Made by a program: the position numbers and the translations under genes. From Nocardioides sp. WS12 (GTDB taxonomy: Bacteria; Actinomycetota; Actinomycetes; Propionibacteriales; Nocardioidaceae), in the NCBI RefSeq assembly GCF_014108865.1, contig NZ_CP053928.1, forward strand, positions 1,488,001 through 1,552,000: a stretch of DNA of 64,000 nucleotides, in the 5' to 3' direction. Shown here piece by piece: positions 33,681 through 42,040 of the stretch. The notes beneath the pieces were generated by a model. The model did not search any database. It saw nothing but the letters and a program-made list of their open reading frames with translations, and was not told the origin of the DNA. Each line of letters starts with the position of its first letter. Positions within the stretch are counted from its first letter, which is position 1.

Positions 33681-34298
33681 ATGAACCACGAAGCACTCCG
33701 ACTGTTCCAGGCCGTCCGGCTCAAGGGCCGTGCCCTGCCTGTCGATCTCGCTGCGGCCGCCGGGCTGCCGCTCGCCGTTGCTGGCCCCTTGCTGGACGAT
33801 CTCTCCGCGTCCGGTCACGTGGTCGAGGCCCGTGAGCGGATCAAGCTCACCCCGGAAGGACGTGCCGCGCTCGAGGAGCTGCTGGCCGCCGAGCGCGCGG
33901 GTGTCGATGGTGCCGCCCTCACCGCCGGCTACCACGAGTTCGATGCCCACAACGATGCACTCAAGGGCCTGATGACGCGCTGGCAGCTCAAGGACGAGAG
34001 CACGCCGAACGACCACACCGACCCGGCCTACGACCAGGCCGTCGTTGCCGACCTGGTCGTGCTCGATGAAGGTTTCGTCCCGTTGCTGGCACGGTTCGTG
34101 GCCCTCGCGCCGCGCCTGGGGCACTACCCGGCCCGCTTCGCCCACGCGCTGGAGCAGATCGCCGCGGGTGACCACACCTGGTTCGCGCGGCCGCTCGCCG
34201 ACAGCTATCACACCGTCTGGTTCGAGCTCCACGAAGACCTGATCGGCCTCGCCGGGCTGACCCGCGCCGACGAGGCCGCCGCCGGGAGGGCGCTGTGA
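33681..34298 (+). CDS. winged-helix-like small partner of dikinase
   Basis: 205-aa protein. Residues 1-60 look like a MarR-type winged helix (RLKGRALPVDLAAAAGLPLAVAGPLLDDLSASGHVV, then a LTPEGRAAL wing). The rest is helical (DQAVVADLVVLDEGFVPLLARFVALAPRL) with no motif I know. The ATG at 33681 has CAGGAG; the gene overlaps the dikinase start (GTGA at 34295). From memory, mycobacterial ppdK (Rv1127c) also has a small neighbour of about 200 aa, so the pair may be a conserved two-subunit unit. It could be a substrate-specificity or regulatory subunit rather than a transcription factor. Confidence 0.75.
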   Translation: MNHEALRLFQAVRLKGRALPVDLAAAAGLPLAVAGPLLDDLSASGHVVEARERIKLTPEGRAALEELLAAERAGVDGAALTAGYHEFDAHNDALKGLMTRWQLKDESTPNDHTDPAYDQAVVADLVVLDEGFVPLLARFVALAPRLGHYPARFAHALEQIAAGDHTWFARPLADSYHTVWFELHEDLIGLAGLTRADEAAAGRAL

Positions 34299-35737
34299 AC
34301 GCGCCCACCCTGGCCAGCTCCGTCGTCGCCCTGGCGGGCGGCGGCAGCCACACCCGCGAGGAGATCGGCGGCAAGGCGTGGAGCATCCAGCAGATGCTCG
34401 GCCTGGGCATTCCGGTGCCGCCGGCGTTCGTCGTCACCACCGACGTCTGTCGTGACTACCATCGCGCCGGTCGGGTCCTCGACGAGAAGGTCTGGCAGCA
34501 GGTCGTCGCCGCGATCGCTGGCATCGAGGCCGCCGTCGGGCGGACCTTCGGTGGCGAGCAGCCGCTGCTCGTCTCCGTGCGCTCCGGGGCCTCGAACAGC
34601 ATGCCCGGCATGATGGACACCGTCCTGAACCTCGGCATGAACGCCGCCATCGAGGAGCGTCTCGCGGTCGAGACCGGCAGCCCGGCGTACGCCGCCGACA
34701 CCCGGCACCGCTTCGAGGAGCAGTTCGCCAAGGTCGTCGGTACGACGGCCCCGCAGGACCCGTGGGAGCAGCTGCGCCTGGCCGTCTGCGCCGTTCTCGA
34801 CAGCTGGTTCTCGAAGCGGGCGGTCGCCTATCGCGCCGCGCGCGACATTCCGGACACCGGCGGCACGGCCGTCACGGTCCAGGCGATGGTCTTCGGCAAC
34901 CTCGACGACGAGTCCGGCACGGGCGTGCTGTTCTCGCGCGACCCGCTCACCGGCAGTCCCGAGGTGTACGGCGAATGGCTGGCCCGCGGCCAGGGCGAGG
35001 ACGTCGTCTCCGGTCGGTCCGACGCGCTGCCGCTCGACGCGCTGGCGGCGGCTCAGCCTGACGTGCACGCGCAGCTCATGGCCGCCACCGCGACTCTCGA
35101 GGCCGAGGGTCGCGACGTGATGGACATCGAGTTCACGGTCCAGTCGGGAACGCTGTGGCTGCTGCAGTCGCGGCCCGCGAAGCGATCGCCCGAGGCGGCG
35201 GTCCGCTCGGCCGTGCACCTCGCCGAAGCCGGCATCATCACCCGCGCCGAGGCGCTCGAGCGGATCCGTCCCGAGGACGTCAGCGCCCTCCTTCGACCGC
35301 ACCTTGCCGCCGCCGACCTGCTGGCCTCGCCGGCGGTCGCCGTCGGCAAGCCGGCCTGCCCCGGCATCGCGACGGGCGTGCTGGTCACCGATGCCGACGA
35401 GGCCGAGGACCGTGCCGACAACGGCGAGGACGTGATCCTCGCCCGGCCGACCACGGACCCCGACGACGTCGCCGGGATGGCGGCATCGGTCGCCGTACTG
35501 ACCGAGATCGGCGGCTCGACCTCGCATGCCGCCGTGGTCTGTCGTGAACTCGCCCTGCCGTGCGTGGTCGGCACCGGCGCCGACACCCTGATGGGCCTGG
35601 CCGGTCAAGTGGTCACGGTCGACGCGACCAACGGGACGGTCCATCTGGGCGTGCTCCGGGTCGAACCACCTGCCACATCCGATGATCCCGTGCTGGCGAC
35701 GCTGCGCGCATGGCGCGACGAGGAGGAGACGGCATGA
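34295..35737 (+). CDS. pyruvate-phosphate-dikinase-like protein lacking PEP/pyruvate barrel
   Basis: 480-aa protein. Residues about 10-320 are the PPDK/PEP-synthase ATP-grasp: GGKAWSIQQMLGLGIPVPPAFVVTT at the start, VSVRSGASNSMPGMMDTVLNLG, and MDIEFTVQSGTLWLLQSRPAKR. Residues about 345-455 are the phosphohistidine domain with H411 (GGSTSHAAVVCRELALPCVV). Full PPDK is nearly 900 aa; the C-terminal TIM barrel that binds PEP or pyruvate is missing. The length matches mycobacterial PpdK-type proteins as I recall them. It lies amid three proteins that have a substrate domain but no ATP-grasp. I infer it supplies phosphoryl groups to them. GTG start coupled (GTGA). Confidence 0.87.
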   Translation: MNAPTLASSVVALAGGGSHTREEIGGKAWSIQQMLGLGIPVPPAFVVTTDVCRDYHRAGRVLDEKVWQQVVAAIAGIEAAVGRTFGGEQPLLVSVRSGASNSMPGMMDTVLNLGMNAAIEERLAVETGSPAYAADTRHRFEEQFAKVVGTTAPQDPWEQLRLAVCAVLDSWFSKRAVAYRAARDIPDTGGTAVTVQAMVFGNLDDESGTGVLFSRDPLTGSPEVYGEWLARGQGEDVVSGRSDALPLDALAAAQPDVHAQLMAATATLEAEGRDVMDIEFTVQSGTLWLLQSRPAKRSPEAAVRSAVHLAEAGIITRAEALERIRPEDVSALLRPHLAAADLLASPAVAVGKPACPGIATGVLVTDADEAEDRADNGEDVILARPTTDPDDVAGMAASVAVLTEIGGSTSHAAVVCRELALPCVVGTGADTLMGLAGQVVTVDATNGTVHLGVLRVEPPATSDDPVLATLRAWRDEEETA

Positions 35738-37344
35738 CCGCCACCGACGAGATGATTGACCTGCTCGACACCCCCGCACCGCGAGCGGACACCACCTGGA
35801 CCACGGGCAACGTCGCGGAGGCGTTCCCGGGCGTGTTCACGGCGTTCGGGTTGTCGTTCGTGTTCGGACCGATGGAGCTGGCCTTCCGCCGGATGTTCCG
35901 CGACCTGGGCGTCTACACCGATGCCGACGTCCACGTCCCGACCCAGGTCGACGACTGCTTCTGGTCGGTCTTCGCGGGCCGGGGTGCAGGCAACATCGAC
36001 AAGTTCCGCGAGATCGCCGACGTCATGCCCGGGACCTCGGCCTCGGCCGTGGAGCAGCAACTGTTCGGCTTCGTGCGGCCGGAGACCGTCGACGCCAACG
36101 TGCGCAACCGCTACCCGGCGATCATCGCCCGCGCGCCGCGCTGGCTGATCGGCGTCCCGAAGCGCCACGACGCGATGTTCGCCGAGCTGCGGCGCTGGCG
36201 ACTGGAGCAGCTCCCGCGGATCGCCAACCTCGACGAGACCGGCTGCCTGGCCCTCCTGGACGACGTGCGCCAACGGTTCGAAGACGTCATGTCGATCCAC
36301 ATGGGTGTCGCGATGATCAGCTCCAGCTTCGCCGACAAGGTCGCCGAAGCGGCGAAGGCCGCCGGGCACGAAGGGCTCGAGGGACAGCTGTTGTCGGGTG
36401 TCGGGTCCGACGAGAACGAGGTCGCGCACGACCTCTGGGCCCTTGCCCATGGCGAGATCACGATGACGGAGTTCTCCGACCGGCACGGCTACCACGGCCC
36501 CGGCGAGGGTCAGCTCGCCGGATCGGTGTGGCGGGAGAACCCGGCGCCGATCCTCGCGCGGCTCGACGACTACCGCGCCATCGCGCCCGGATCGCCGCGG
36601 TCGCCGAAGGTACGCAGCGCGGCCCAGGTGGCCGTACGGGACCAGGCGATCGCCAGCCTGCTGGCGGCGACACCGCGCCTGAAGCGTCGACCGACTGCCT
36701 TCCTGCTGAAGGTGACCTCCCGGTTCCTGGCCCTGCGCGAACAGGGCAAGGCCGGCTACCTCCTCACCTTCGACGTGGCCCGCGCCGCCACGCGCCGCCT
36801 CGGCGAGCTCCTCGTCGAGCGCGACGTGATCGCGGCCCGCGACGACGTCTTCCACCTGCGCCACGACCAGCTCGTCGCGGGAGTCCACACCGACCAGCGA
36901 GACCTCGTCGCCCGCCGTGCCGCCGAGCACGACGCCCGACAGGGGCTGCGGTTGCCGCATGCCTGGTCCGGCGTCCCCGAGGTGGTCAAGGCCGGTGACG
37001 GCGCGGGTGCTGCGACCGTGCTGGGTGATGTGGTGACCGGCGTGGCCGCCAGTGGCGGTGTCGTGGAGGGCCGTGCTCGCGTCGTACGCGATCCCAACGA
37101 GGTTGAGCTCGACGACGGCGACATCCTTGTCTGCGAGACCACGGACCCCAGCTGGGTGTCCTTGTTCCTTGTGGCGGGTGGCGTGGTCACTGACCACGGC
37201 GGGCTGCTCAGTCACGGGCCGATCGTGGCCCGCGAGCTCGGCATCCCCTGCGTGTGTGGCACCGAGACCGGCAGTCACCGGATCCAGGACGGCCAGTTGC
37301 TCCGACTCGACGGTGACGCCGGCACCGTCGAGGTCATCGGATGA
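35734..37344 (+). CDS. rifampin-phosphotransferase-like protein without ATP-grasp, copy 2
   Basis: 536-aa paralogue of the 31110 product. The substrate-type domain starts WTTGNVAEAFPGVFTAFGLS and carries HGYHGPGEGQLAGSVWRENP. The C-terminal phosphohistidine domain has H494 in GGLLSHGPIVARELGIPCV; here AA after the His is GP, a small departure from the other copies. The ATP-grasp is absent. The ATG at 35734 overlaps the dikinase stop (ATGA) with AGGAGG just upstream, so copy 2 is coupled directly to the ATP-grasp gene, which supports the two working together. It could be a different-substrate version or part of a hetero-oligomer. Confidence 0.8.
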   Translation: MTATDEMIDLLDTPAPRADTTWTTGNVAEAFPGVFTAFGLSFVFGPMELAFRRMFRDLGVYTDADVHVPTQVDDCFWSVFAGRGAGNIDKFREIADVMPGTSASAVEQQLFGFVRPETVDANVRNRYPAIIARAPRWLIGVPKRHDAMFAELRRWRLEQLPRIANLDETGCLALLDDVRQRFEDVMSIHMGVAMISSSFADKVAEAAKAAGHEGLEGQLLSGVGSDENEVAHDLWALAHGEITMTEFSDRHGYHGPGEGQLAGSVWRENPAPILARLDDYRAIAPGSPRSPKVRSAAQVAVRDQAIASLLAATPRLKRRPTAFLLKVTSRFLALREQGKAGYLLTFDVARAATRRLGELLVERDVIAARDDVFHLRHDQLVAGVHTDQRDLVARRAAEHDARQGLRLPHAWSGVPEVVKAGDGAGAATVLGDVVTGVAASGGVVEGRARVVRDPNEVELDDGDILVCETTDPSWVSLFLVAGGVVTDHGGLLSHGPIVARELGIPCVCGTETGSHRIQDGQLLRLDGDAGTVEVIG

Positions 37345-38420
37345 CGTACGACGACCTCAGCGCCTACGTGGTTGCCGGACGAGTCGCCTCGCACCTGCCC
37401 GACGACGTCCCCAACGAGACCGCCGTGCGGACTCCGCGCCAGGGACTCGACGACGCCGTCGAGGCCGAACGCCTCGGCTTCCGCCGGATCTTCTTCTCCG
37501 AACGTTGGAACCTCAAGGAGGCGGGGGTGTTCCTCGGCGCGGTCGGCGCCTGTACCGAGCACCTCGGGCTCGGCACCGGGCTGGTCTCGCCGGCCCGTCG
37601 ACACCTGCTGCACATGGCGGCGTTCGGCGCCACGATGCAGGCGATGTTCGGGGAGCGGTTCGTGCTCGGCCTCGGCCGTGGCGACCACGGCTACCTCAAG
37701 CACGAAGGGCTGAAGACTGCCGGCTACGACGGGATCGTCGACTACGTCGGCCTGCTGCATCGGCTCTGGCGCGGCGAGGTCCTCACCCACGACGGCCCAG
37801 CCGGTCGCTATGAGGCCATCAAGCTCGGCGACACCTACGAGGGTGCACCCCCGCAGGTGTGGTCCGGCAGCTTCGCGCTGCCCCGGGCCGCAGCGGCGGC
37901 CGCAACGGCGTTCGACGGCGTGCTCCTCCCGCCGCTGTTGACGCCCGATGCAGTCGCCGCCGCGGTCGCCCGGTTGCGCGAGGCCTGCGAGCGGATCGGC
38001 CGCGACCCCGCGACGTTGCGGGTCACGGCCTGCGTGATCACGGCACCCGACCTGGCCGAGGAGGAGTCCCGCGCGCTGGCCCATGCCCGGGCGGTGACCT
38101 ACCTCCAGGCCAAGGAGTACGGCGACGCGACCGTGCGCGCCAACAGCTGGGATCCCGAACCCGTGGCGCGCCTGCGCGACCACCGACAGCTGAACGGAGG
38201 CGAGATGGCCGACACCGCGTTCCACCGCATCGAGCTGCTCGAACCTGCCCGCCTGGTGCCCGACACCTGGATCGCCGACTCCTGCGCCCTGGGGACCTCG
38301 ACCGAGGTGGTTGCGCGCCTGCGGGAGTACCGCGCAGCCGGCGCTGACGAGATCGCGACGTACGGCAGCACCCCGGGGCAGAACGCAGCGGTTGCGGCAG
38401 CGTGGGGAGACGCGTCGTGA
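37341..38420 (+). CDS. LLM-class (F420-type) oxidoreductase
   Basis: 359-aa luciferase-like monooxygenase-fold protein. The TIM-barrel pattern includes AERLGFRRIFFSERWNLKEAG, LGLGTGLVSPARRHLLHMA and FVLGLGRGDHGYLKHEGLK. In actinobacteria this branch is usually coenzyme-F420-dependent, acting as a hydride transferase on alcohols, enones or imines. The C-terminal part ADEIATYGSTPGQNA is a normal family end. It is coupled on both sides (ATGA, GTGA). Within a phosphoryl-transfer operon it may oxidise or reduce the same hydroxyl-bearing intermediate. Confidence 0.86.
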   Translation: MTYDDLSAYVVAGRVASHLPDDVPNETAVRTPRQGLDDAVEAERLGFRRIFFSERWNLKEAGVFLGAVGACTEHLGLGTGLVSPARRHLLHMAAFGATMQAMFGERFVLGLGRGDHGYLKHEGLKTAGYDGIVDYVGLLHRLWRGEVLTHDGPAGRYEAIKLGDTYEGAPPQVWSGSFALPRAAAAAATAFDGVLLPPLLTPDAVAAAVARLREACERIGRDPATLRVTACVITAPDLAEEESRALAHARAVTYLQAKEYGDATVRANSWDPEPVARLRDHRQLNGGEMADTAFHRIELLEPARLVPDTWIADSCALGTSTEVVARLREYRAAGADEIATYGSTPGQNAAVAAAWGDAS

Positions 38421-39499
38421 CCGAGGTGCTCCAGGGCTCGAATCCCTTCGGTGTCGATCCGGACGACGACCTCCTGCACGCAGTTCCGGACGGCGTACCG
38501 GGCTGGAGCGAGACGATGTACTTCCACGTCTGGTCGCCGGACACGGCCCAGGGGCAGGGCGTCGGTGTCTTCATCCACTGCGGTCGCTGGCCCGAGGACC
38601 CCGATCTGTGGTGGGCCCAGGTGATCGCACTCCTGCCCGACGGCCGCCTGCTCGTCGATCGCTCCTGGGGGCGCGCGCCCGACGATCGCGGCCCGGCGAC
38701 GGGGAACCTGCGGATCCGCTGTGTGGAGCCGCTTCGGCGGTGGCGCCTGGAGCTCGACGGCGCCGGCGAGATCACCTCGCTCGATGCCATGGTTGACGGC
38801 CCGGTCGGTGCCGGCCCGGCCCAGGCCTTCACCTTCGCCATCGACCTCGAGGCCGCGGCTCCCGTCTGGGACATGCATGCGGCTCTCGGCATCGACGGCC
38901 TGCAGTGGGCGGCCTTCCACCACACCCAGGGCTTCCGGGCAACGGGAAGCATCACCGCCGGATCCGGTGCGGCTGCTCGGGAGTGGGACGTGGCCGGGGT
39001 CGCGCACCGAGACCACTCCAGTGGCCCCCGCGACGTGTCTCACCTCGGAGGGCTGCACTTCTGCGTGTTCGTGTTTCCCCAGTCAGGACGCGTGATCAAC
39101 GGCCTGGTCAACTGGAACACCGATCACGCCGTCGACCACCGCACCCAGGCGGTCTTCGAGGGCGGCACCGGCCCCGACGCCACGGTGGAGATCGGCGCAT
39201 CCATCCGGTTCACCGGTCTCGAGGACCACCGCACCCACCAGCCCCGGGCGTTGAACGTCGCCTTCGACCGGGCCGACGGGTCGTCGTACGACCTGAAGGC
39301 GGAGTGGCTGCACGGCTACTCACTCACCTTCCTGTCGCCCAACGAGAACATCAACGGCGTTGACCTGGACGGCCAGCCCGACGCGCTCGTCGTCACCCAG
39401 AGCACCGTGCGGGTCGTCGCGCCCGACGGCGAGGTCGGCTACGGCGTCATCGAGCGCGACTACCGACCTTCCCACCTACCCTCACCCCAGGAGCGCTGA
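38417..39499 (+). CDS. DUF7064/7065-like lipocalin-type protein 2
   Basis: 360-aa beta-rich protein related to the 32759 product. The family motif appears as VAGVAHRDHSSGPRDVSHLGG (G-x-x-HRD-xS-xG-x-R). The N-terminal half begins SETMYFHVWSPD and contains AFTFAIDLEAAAPVW, a typical first lipocalin-like lobe; the C-terminal half forms the second. No signal peptide, no membrane segment. GTG 38417 overlaps the LLM stop (GTGA), and its stop overlaps the third dikinase-like gene (TGATG). Possible ligand-binding or hydratase/isomerase role; unproven. Confidence 0.77.
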   Translation: MTEVLQGSNPFGVDPDDDLLHAVPDGVPGWSETMYFHVWSPDTAQGQGVGVFIHCGRWPEDPDLWWAQVIALLPDGRLLVDRSWGRAPDDRGPATGNLRIRCVEPLRRWRLELDGAGEITSLDAMVDGPVGAGPAQAFTFAIDLEAAAPVWDMHAALGIDGLQWAAFHHTQGFRATGSITAGSGAAAREWDVAGVAHRDHSSGPRDVSHLGGLHFCVFVFPQSGRVINGLVNWNTDHAVDHRTQAVFEGGTGPDATVEIGASIRFTGLEDHRTHQPRALNVAFDRADGSSYDLKAEWLHGYSLTFLSPNENINGVDLDGQPDALVVTQSTVRVVAPDGEVGYGVIERDYRPSHLPSPQER

Positions 39500-41235
39500 T
39501 GCCACCGAAGACACGGGCTTCCCGCAAGCCACGTACGCCACGCCCGGTTCCCGTTGTTGCAGCAGTCGAGGGTCCCGACCTCGAGCGGAGCCCCGTTCAC
39601 ACGCCCGGTCGGCGACTGCGCTGGACGACGGCGAACGTCGACGAGGGGTTGCCGGGGACGGTCACGCCGCTGACGTGGTCGCTCTACTTCCCGCCGACCG
39701 AGTCGACGATGCGGGACTGCTGGGTCGACCTCGGGGTGATGCCGGAGTCGGAACGGGCAGTGCCTGACGACGTCGACGGCCGGTTCATCTCGGTCGCCTA
39801 CGGTCACGCGATCGCCAACGTCGACCTGATGGGACAGATGGCGGCCAGGATCCCGGGCGGCTCGGCCGCGATGATGGAGGAGCAGTTGTTCGGCTCGGTC
39901 CAGGGCGGCGGTCTGCCGGAACCCACCGGTCTGCGCAAGATGCGGCGCTACCCGTTCGTCGCCGTGAAGTTCCCCCGAACTCTGCGCCGAGCGATGCGGG
40001 CGCTGGATCCGACGGCGAGCGAGATCGACGCGTGGTGGGGGAGGGCGGCGTTCGGCGCCAGCGACCTCGACCTCGCGGGCGCGACCGCCCTGCTGGTGGA
40101 GGCGCGCGCCCAGTTCGAGCGCGTGCTGATGATCCACATGGTGCTGTCGATGGCCTGCCAGGGCGTGATGGGCCAGGTTGAGACGCTGGCCACCAGGGCC
40201 GGGATGCCCGAGCTCGGGCACCAGTTGGTCAAGAGCGAGCAGGGCACGGCCGAGTTCGACCTCGTGCGCGACCTGTGGCGGTTGTCGGCCGACGAGATCG
40301 ACATGGACAGCTTCCTGCGCAGTCACGGCTATCACGGCCCTCGCGAGGGACTGGTGGAGTCGGTGTCGTGGCGGGAGGACGCCGCGATGGTGCGCGACCT
40401 CGCCGCGCGCTACCGCAGCCGGACAGGGGACATGGACGGACTGGTCCTCCGCCGTCGCGAGGAGCACGCGGCCGCCGTACGACGGCTCGAAGGGGCGCTC
40501 GGCCGGGTCCGATCCGTGCCGGCGCGGCTGCTGCTGCGGTTCGCCTCGAACGCACCGGACTGGCGCGAGACCGGCCGCGCGAGCATCCTGCGCTGCGTCG
40601 ACGTCACCCGGGCCGCGTCTGGGACCGTGGGGCTCCGGCTGGTCGAGGAGGGCGTCCTCAGCGCTCCCGGCGAGGTGCGGTTCCTGACCATCGACGAGCT
40701 CGTGCAGATCGACCGCGCGACCGTGCGCAGTGCGGTGGTGTTCGCGGGTCGATCCGTGGCGGAGACAGTGGCGGCGCGGCGCGCGGACCACCAGGCCTAC
40801 GACGCGCTGAGCCTGCCGCACGTGTGGCACGGCCTGCCCACGGTCGAAACCGTCGTCGTGAGCGATGCGGTGTCGGCCGACGGCCCGGCGAAGTCGCCGG
40901 GTGCGTCTCAGGACGGCCTGGTCGTCACCGGCCTCGGCGTCAGTGCCGGTGTCGCCGAGGGCATCGTGCGGGTCGTGACCGACCTCGACGAGGCCGACTT
41001 CGACGACGGCACCGTGATGGTCTGCAAGGCCACCGACCCCAGCTGGGCCTCGCTGTTCCCCCTGGCCGAGGCGGTCGTCACCGATGTCGGTTCCGCCATG
41101 AGCCATGCCGCCATCGTGTGTCGCGAGCTGGGCCTGCCCTGTGTGGCCAACACCCGTACCGGCACCACGCAACTGCGCGACGGCATGCGGGTCCGGGTCG
41201 ACGGGAGCGCGGGCACGGTCGAGGTCATCGGGTGA
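39499..41235 (+). CDS. rifampin-phosphotransferase-like protein without ATP-grasp, copy 3
   Basis: 578-aa third paralogue, with about 30 extra basic residues at the N-terminus (PPKTRASRKPRTPRP). The substrate-type domain starts WTTANVDEGLPGTVTPLTWS and contains HGYHGPREGLVESVSWRED; the phosphohistidine is H536 in GSAMSHAAIVCRELGLPCV. Again no ATP-grasp. The three copies share the same order of motifs but differ widely in the middle, so they may bind different substrates or form a heteromer. The start is coupled to the previous gene (TGATG) and the stop to the phosphatase (GTGA). Confidence 0.8.
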   Translation: MPPKTRASRKPRTPRPVPVVAAVEGPDLERSPVHTPGRRLRWTTANVDEGLPGTVTPLTWSLYFPPTESTMRDCWVDLGVMPESERAVPDDVDGRFISVAYGHAIANVDLMGQMAARIPGGSAAMMEEQLFGSVQGGGLPEPTGLRKMRRYPFVAVKFPRTLRRAMRALDPTASEIDAWWGRAAFGASDLDLAGATALLVEARAQFERVLMIHMVLSMACQGVMGQVETLATRAGMPELGHQLVKSEQGTAEFDLVRDLWRLSADEIDMDSFLRSHGYHGPREGLVESVSWREDAAMVRDLAARYRSRTGDMDGLVLRRREEHAAAVRRLEGALGRVRSVPARLLLRFASNAPDWRETGRASILRCVDVTRAASGTVGLRLVEEGVLSAPGEVRFLTIDELVQIDRATVRSAVVFAGRSVAETVAARRADHQAYDALSLPHVWHGLPTVETVVVSDAVSADGPAKSPGASQDGLVVTGLGVSAGVAEGIVRVVTDLDEADFDDGTVMVCKATDPSWASLFPLAEAVVTDVGSAMSHAAIVCRELGLPCVANTRTGTTQLRDGMRVRVDGSAGTVEVIG

Positions 41236-41906
41236 CCGGTCCAGTCAACGTCCGCGACGTGGGCGGCCTGCCGCTGGTGGGTGGGGGCGTGACCCGTCGC
41301 GGTGTGCTGCTCCGTGGTGACGCCTTGTACGACGGCGACGAGCCACCTGCGCACGTGACCTGGCCGCCGGCCACCGTGATCGACCTGCGGTCCGCGAAGG
41401 AGCGCGACCGGTCGCCGTACACCTGGCCGGAGGGGGTGGCGATCGTGTCCCGGGAGCTCTTCGACGCCGCCGACCTGGGACGCATGCCGCGGGAGGGCGC
41501 CCTGATGTCCGTCTACCGCGAGCTGGTGGCCAACGCTGGTCCCGGGATTGCCGGGCTGCTGGACGTGATGGGCGACGGGCCGACGTACCTCCACTGCGCG
41601 GCCGGCAAGGACCGCACCGGCGCGAGCGTCGCCGCGTTGCTGCTGCTCGCCGGCGTCCCCGAGGAGGCGGTCGTCGCGGACTACCAGCGCACCGAGTCCG
41701 CGATGGGCGGCGTGCTCGCGCGACTGGTCGAGCGCGGCGCCATCGACGTCGACGGCTGGCAACCCGAGTGGGCGGAGGCGCCGTACGAGGCGGTCGGCCT
41801 GGTGATCGAGGCGGTCACCGGCCACCCCGACGGCCCCCGCGGGTGGTTCCTTGAGAACGGCGCGACCGATGCCGCGATCGATCGGTTCCTCGGCCGTTTC
41901 ATCTGA
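41232..41906 (+). CDS. tyrosine-phosphatase-like protein (DSP/PTP superfamily)
   Basis: 224-aa cysteine phosphatase. The P-loop is HCAAGKDRTG with nucleophile C122 and R128 (C-x5-R). The N-terminus NVRDVGGLPL matches the NFRDLGG start of bacterial Tyr-phosphatase-like proteins. The general acid is probably in RSAKERDRSPY. GTG 41232 overlaps the dikinase-like copy 3 stop (GTGA), making this the last gene of the nine-gene operon. A phosphatase paired with phosphoryl-transfer enzymes could remove phosphate from a small molecule or from a phosphoprotein; which one is not shown. Confidence 0.88.
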   Translation: MTGPVNVRDVGGLPLVGGGVTRRGVLLRGDALYDGDEPPAHVTWPPATVIDLRSAKERDRSPYTWPEGVAIVSRELFDAADLGRMPREGALMSVYRELVANAGPGIAGLLDVMGDGPTYLHCAAGKDRTGASVAALLLLAGVPEEAVVADYQRTESAMGGVLARLVERGAIDVDGWQPEWAEAPYEAVGLVIEAVTGHPDGPRGWFLENGATDAAIDRFLGRFI

Positions 41907-41953
41907 ACAACGGCAGGGATCCGATCGACCTGCTTGATCGGATCCCTGCCGAT
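41905..41953. repeat. palindromic boundary repeat, left copy
   Basis: Sixteen-base perfect arms CGGCAGGGATCCGATC (41911-41926) and GATCGGATCCCTGCCG (41936-41951) surround a 9-base loop. The flanking GAACAA before and AT after are shared, in inverted orientation, with the right copy at 43002-43050. It overlaps the last bases of the phosphatase gene and may serve as its terminator, but no T-tract follows. Confidence 0.8.
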
Positions 41954-41956
41954 GTC

Positions 41957-41998
41957 GCTTCCGCCGCCTGGTTTGCGCTCCCGTCCACAGGCGGAAGC
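41957..41998. repeat. secondary hairpin inside cassette leader
   Basis: GCTTCCGCCGCCTG (41957-41970) pairs with CAGGCGGAAGC (41988-41998) with a 3-base bulge. It lies directly after the left boundary repeat and 42 bases before the ATG at 42041, so it may limit read-through from the upstream operon or fold in the leader. Confidence 0.45.
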
Positions 41999-42040
41999 GG
42001 CCGAGGTGTCGGCCGGACCCGGGCTGGACAGGGCTCGGTC

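Noticed and set aside
31110..41235. Direct assignment of the dikinase-like genes as phenylphosphate synthase
   Set aside because: The subunit idea is similar, but there are three substrate-type paralogues of the rifampin-phosphotransferase kind, no carboxylase genes, and an oxygenase-based aerobic context.
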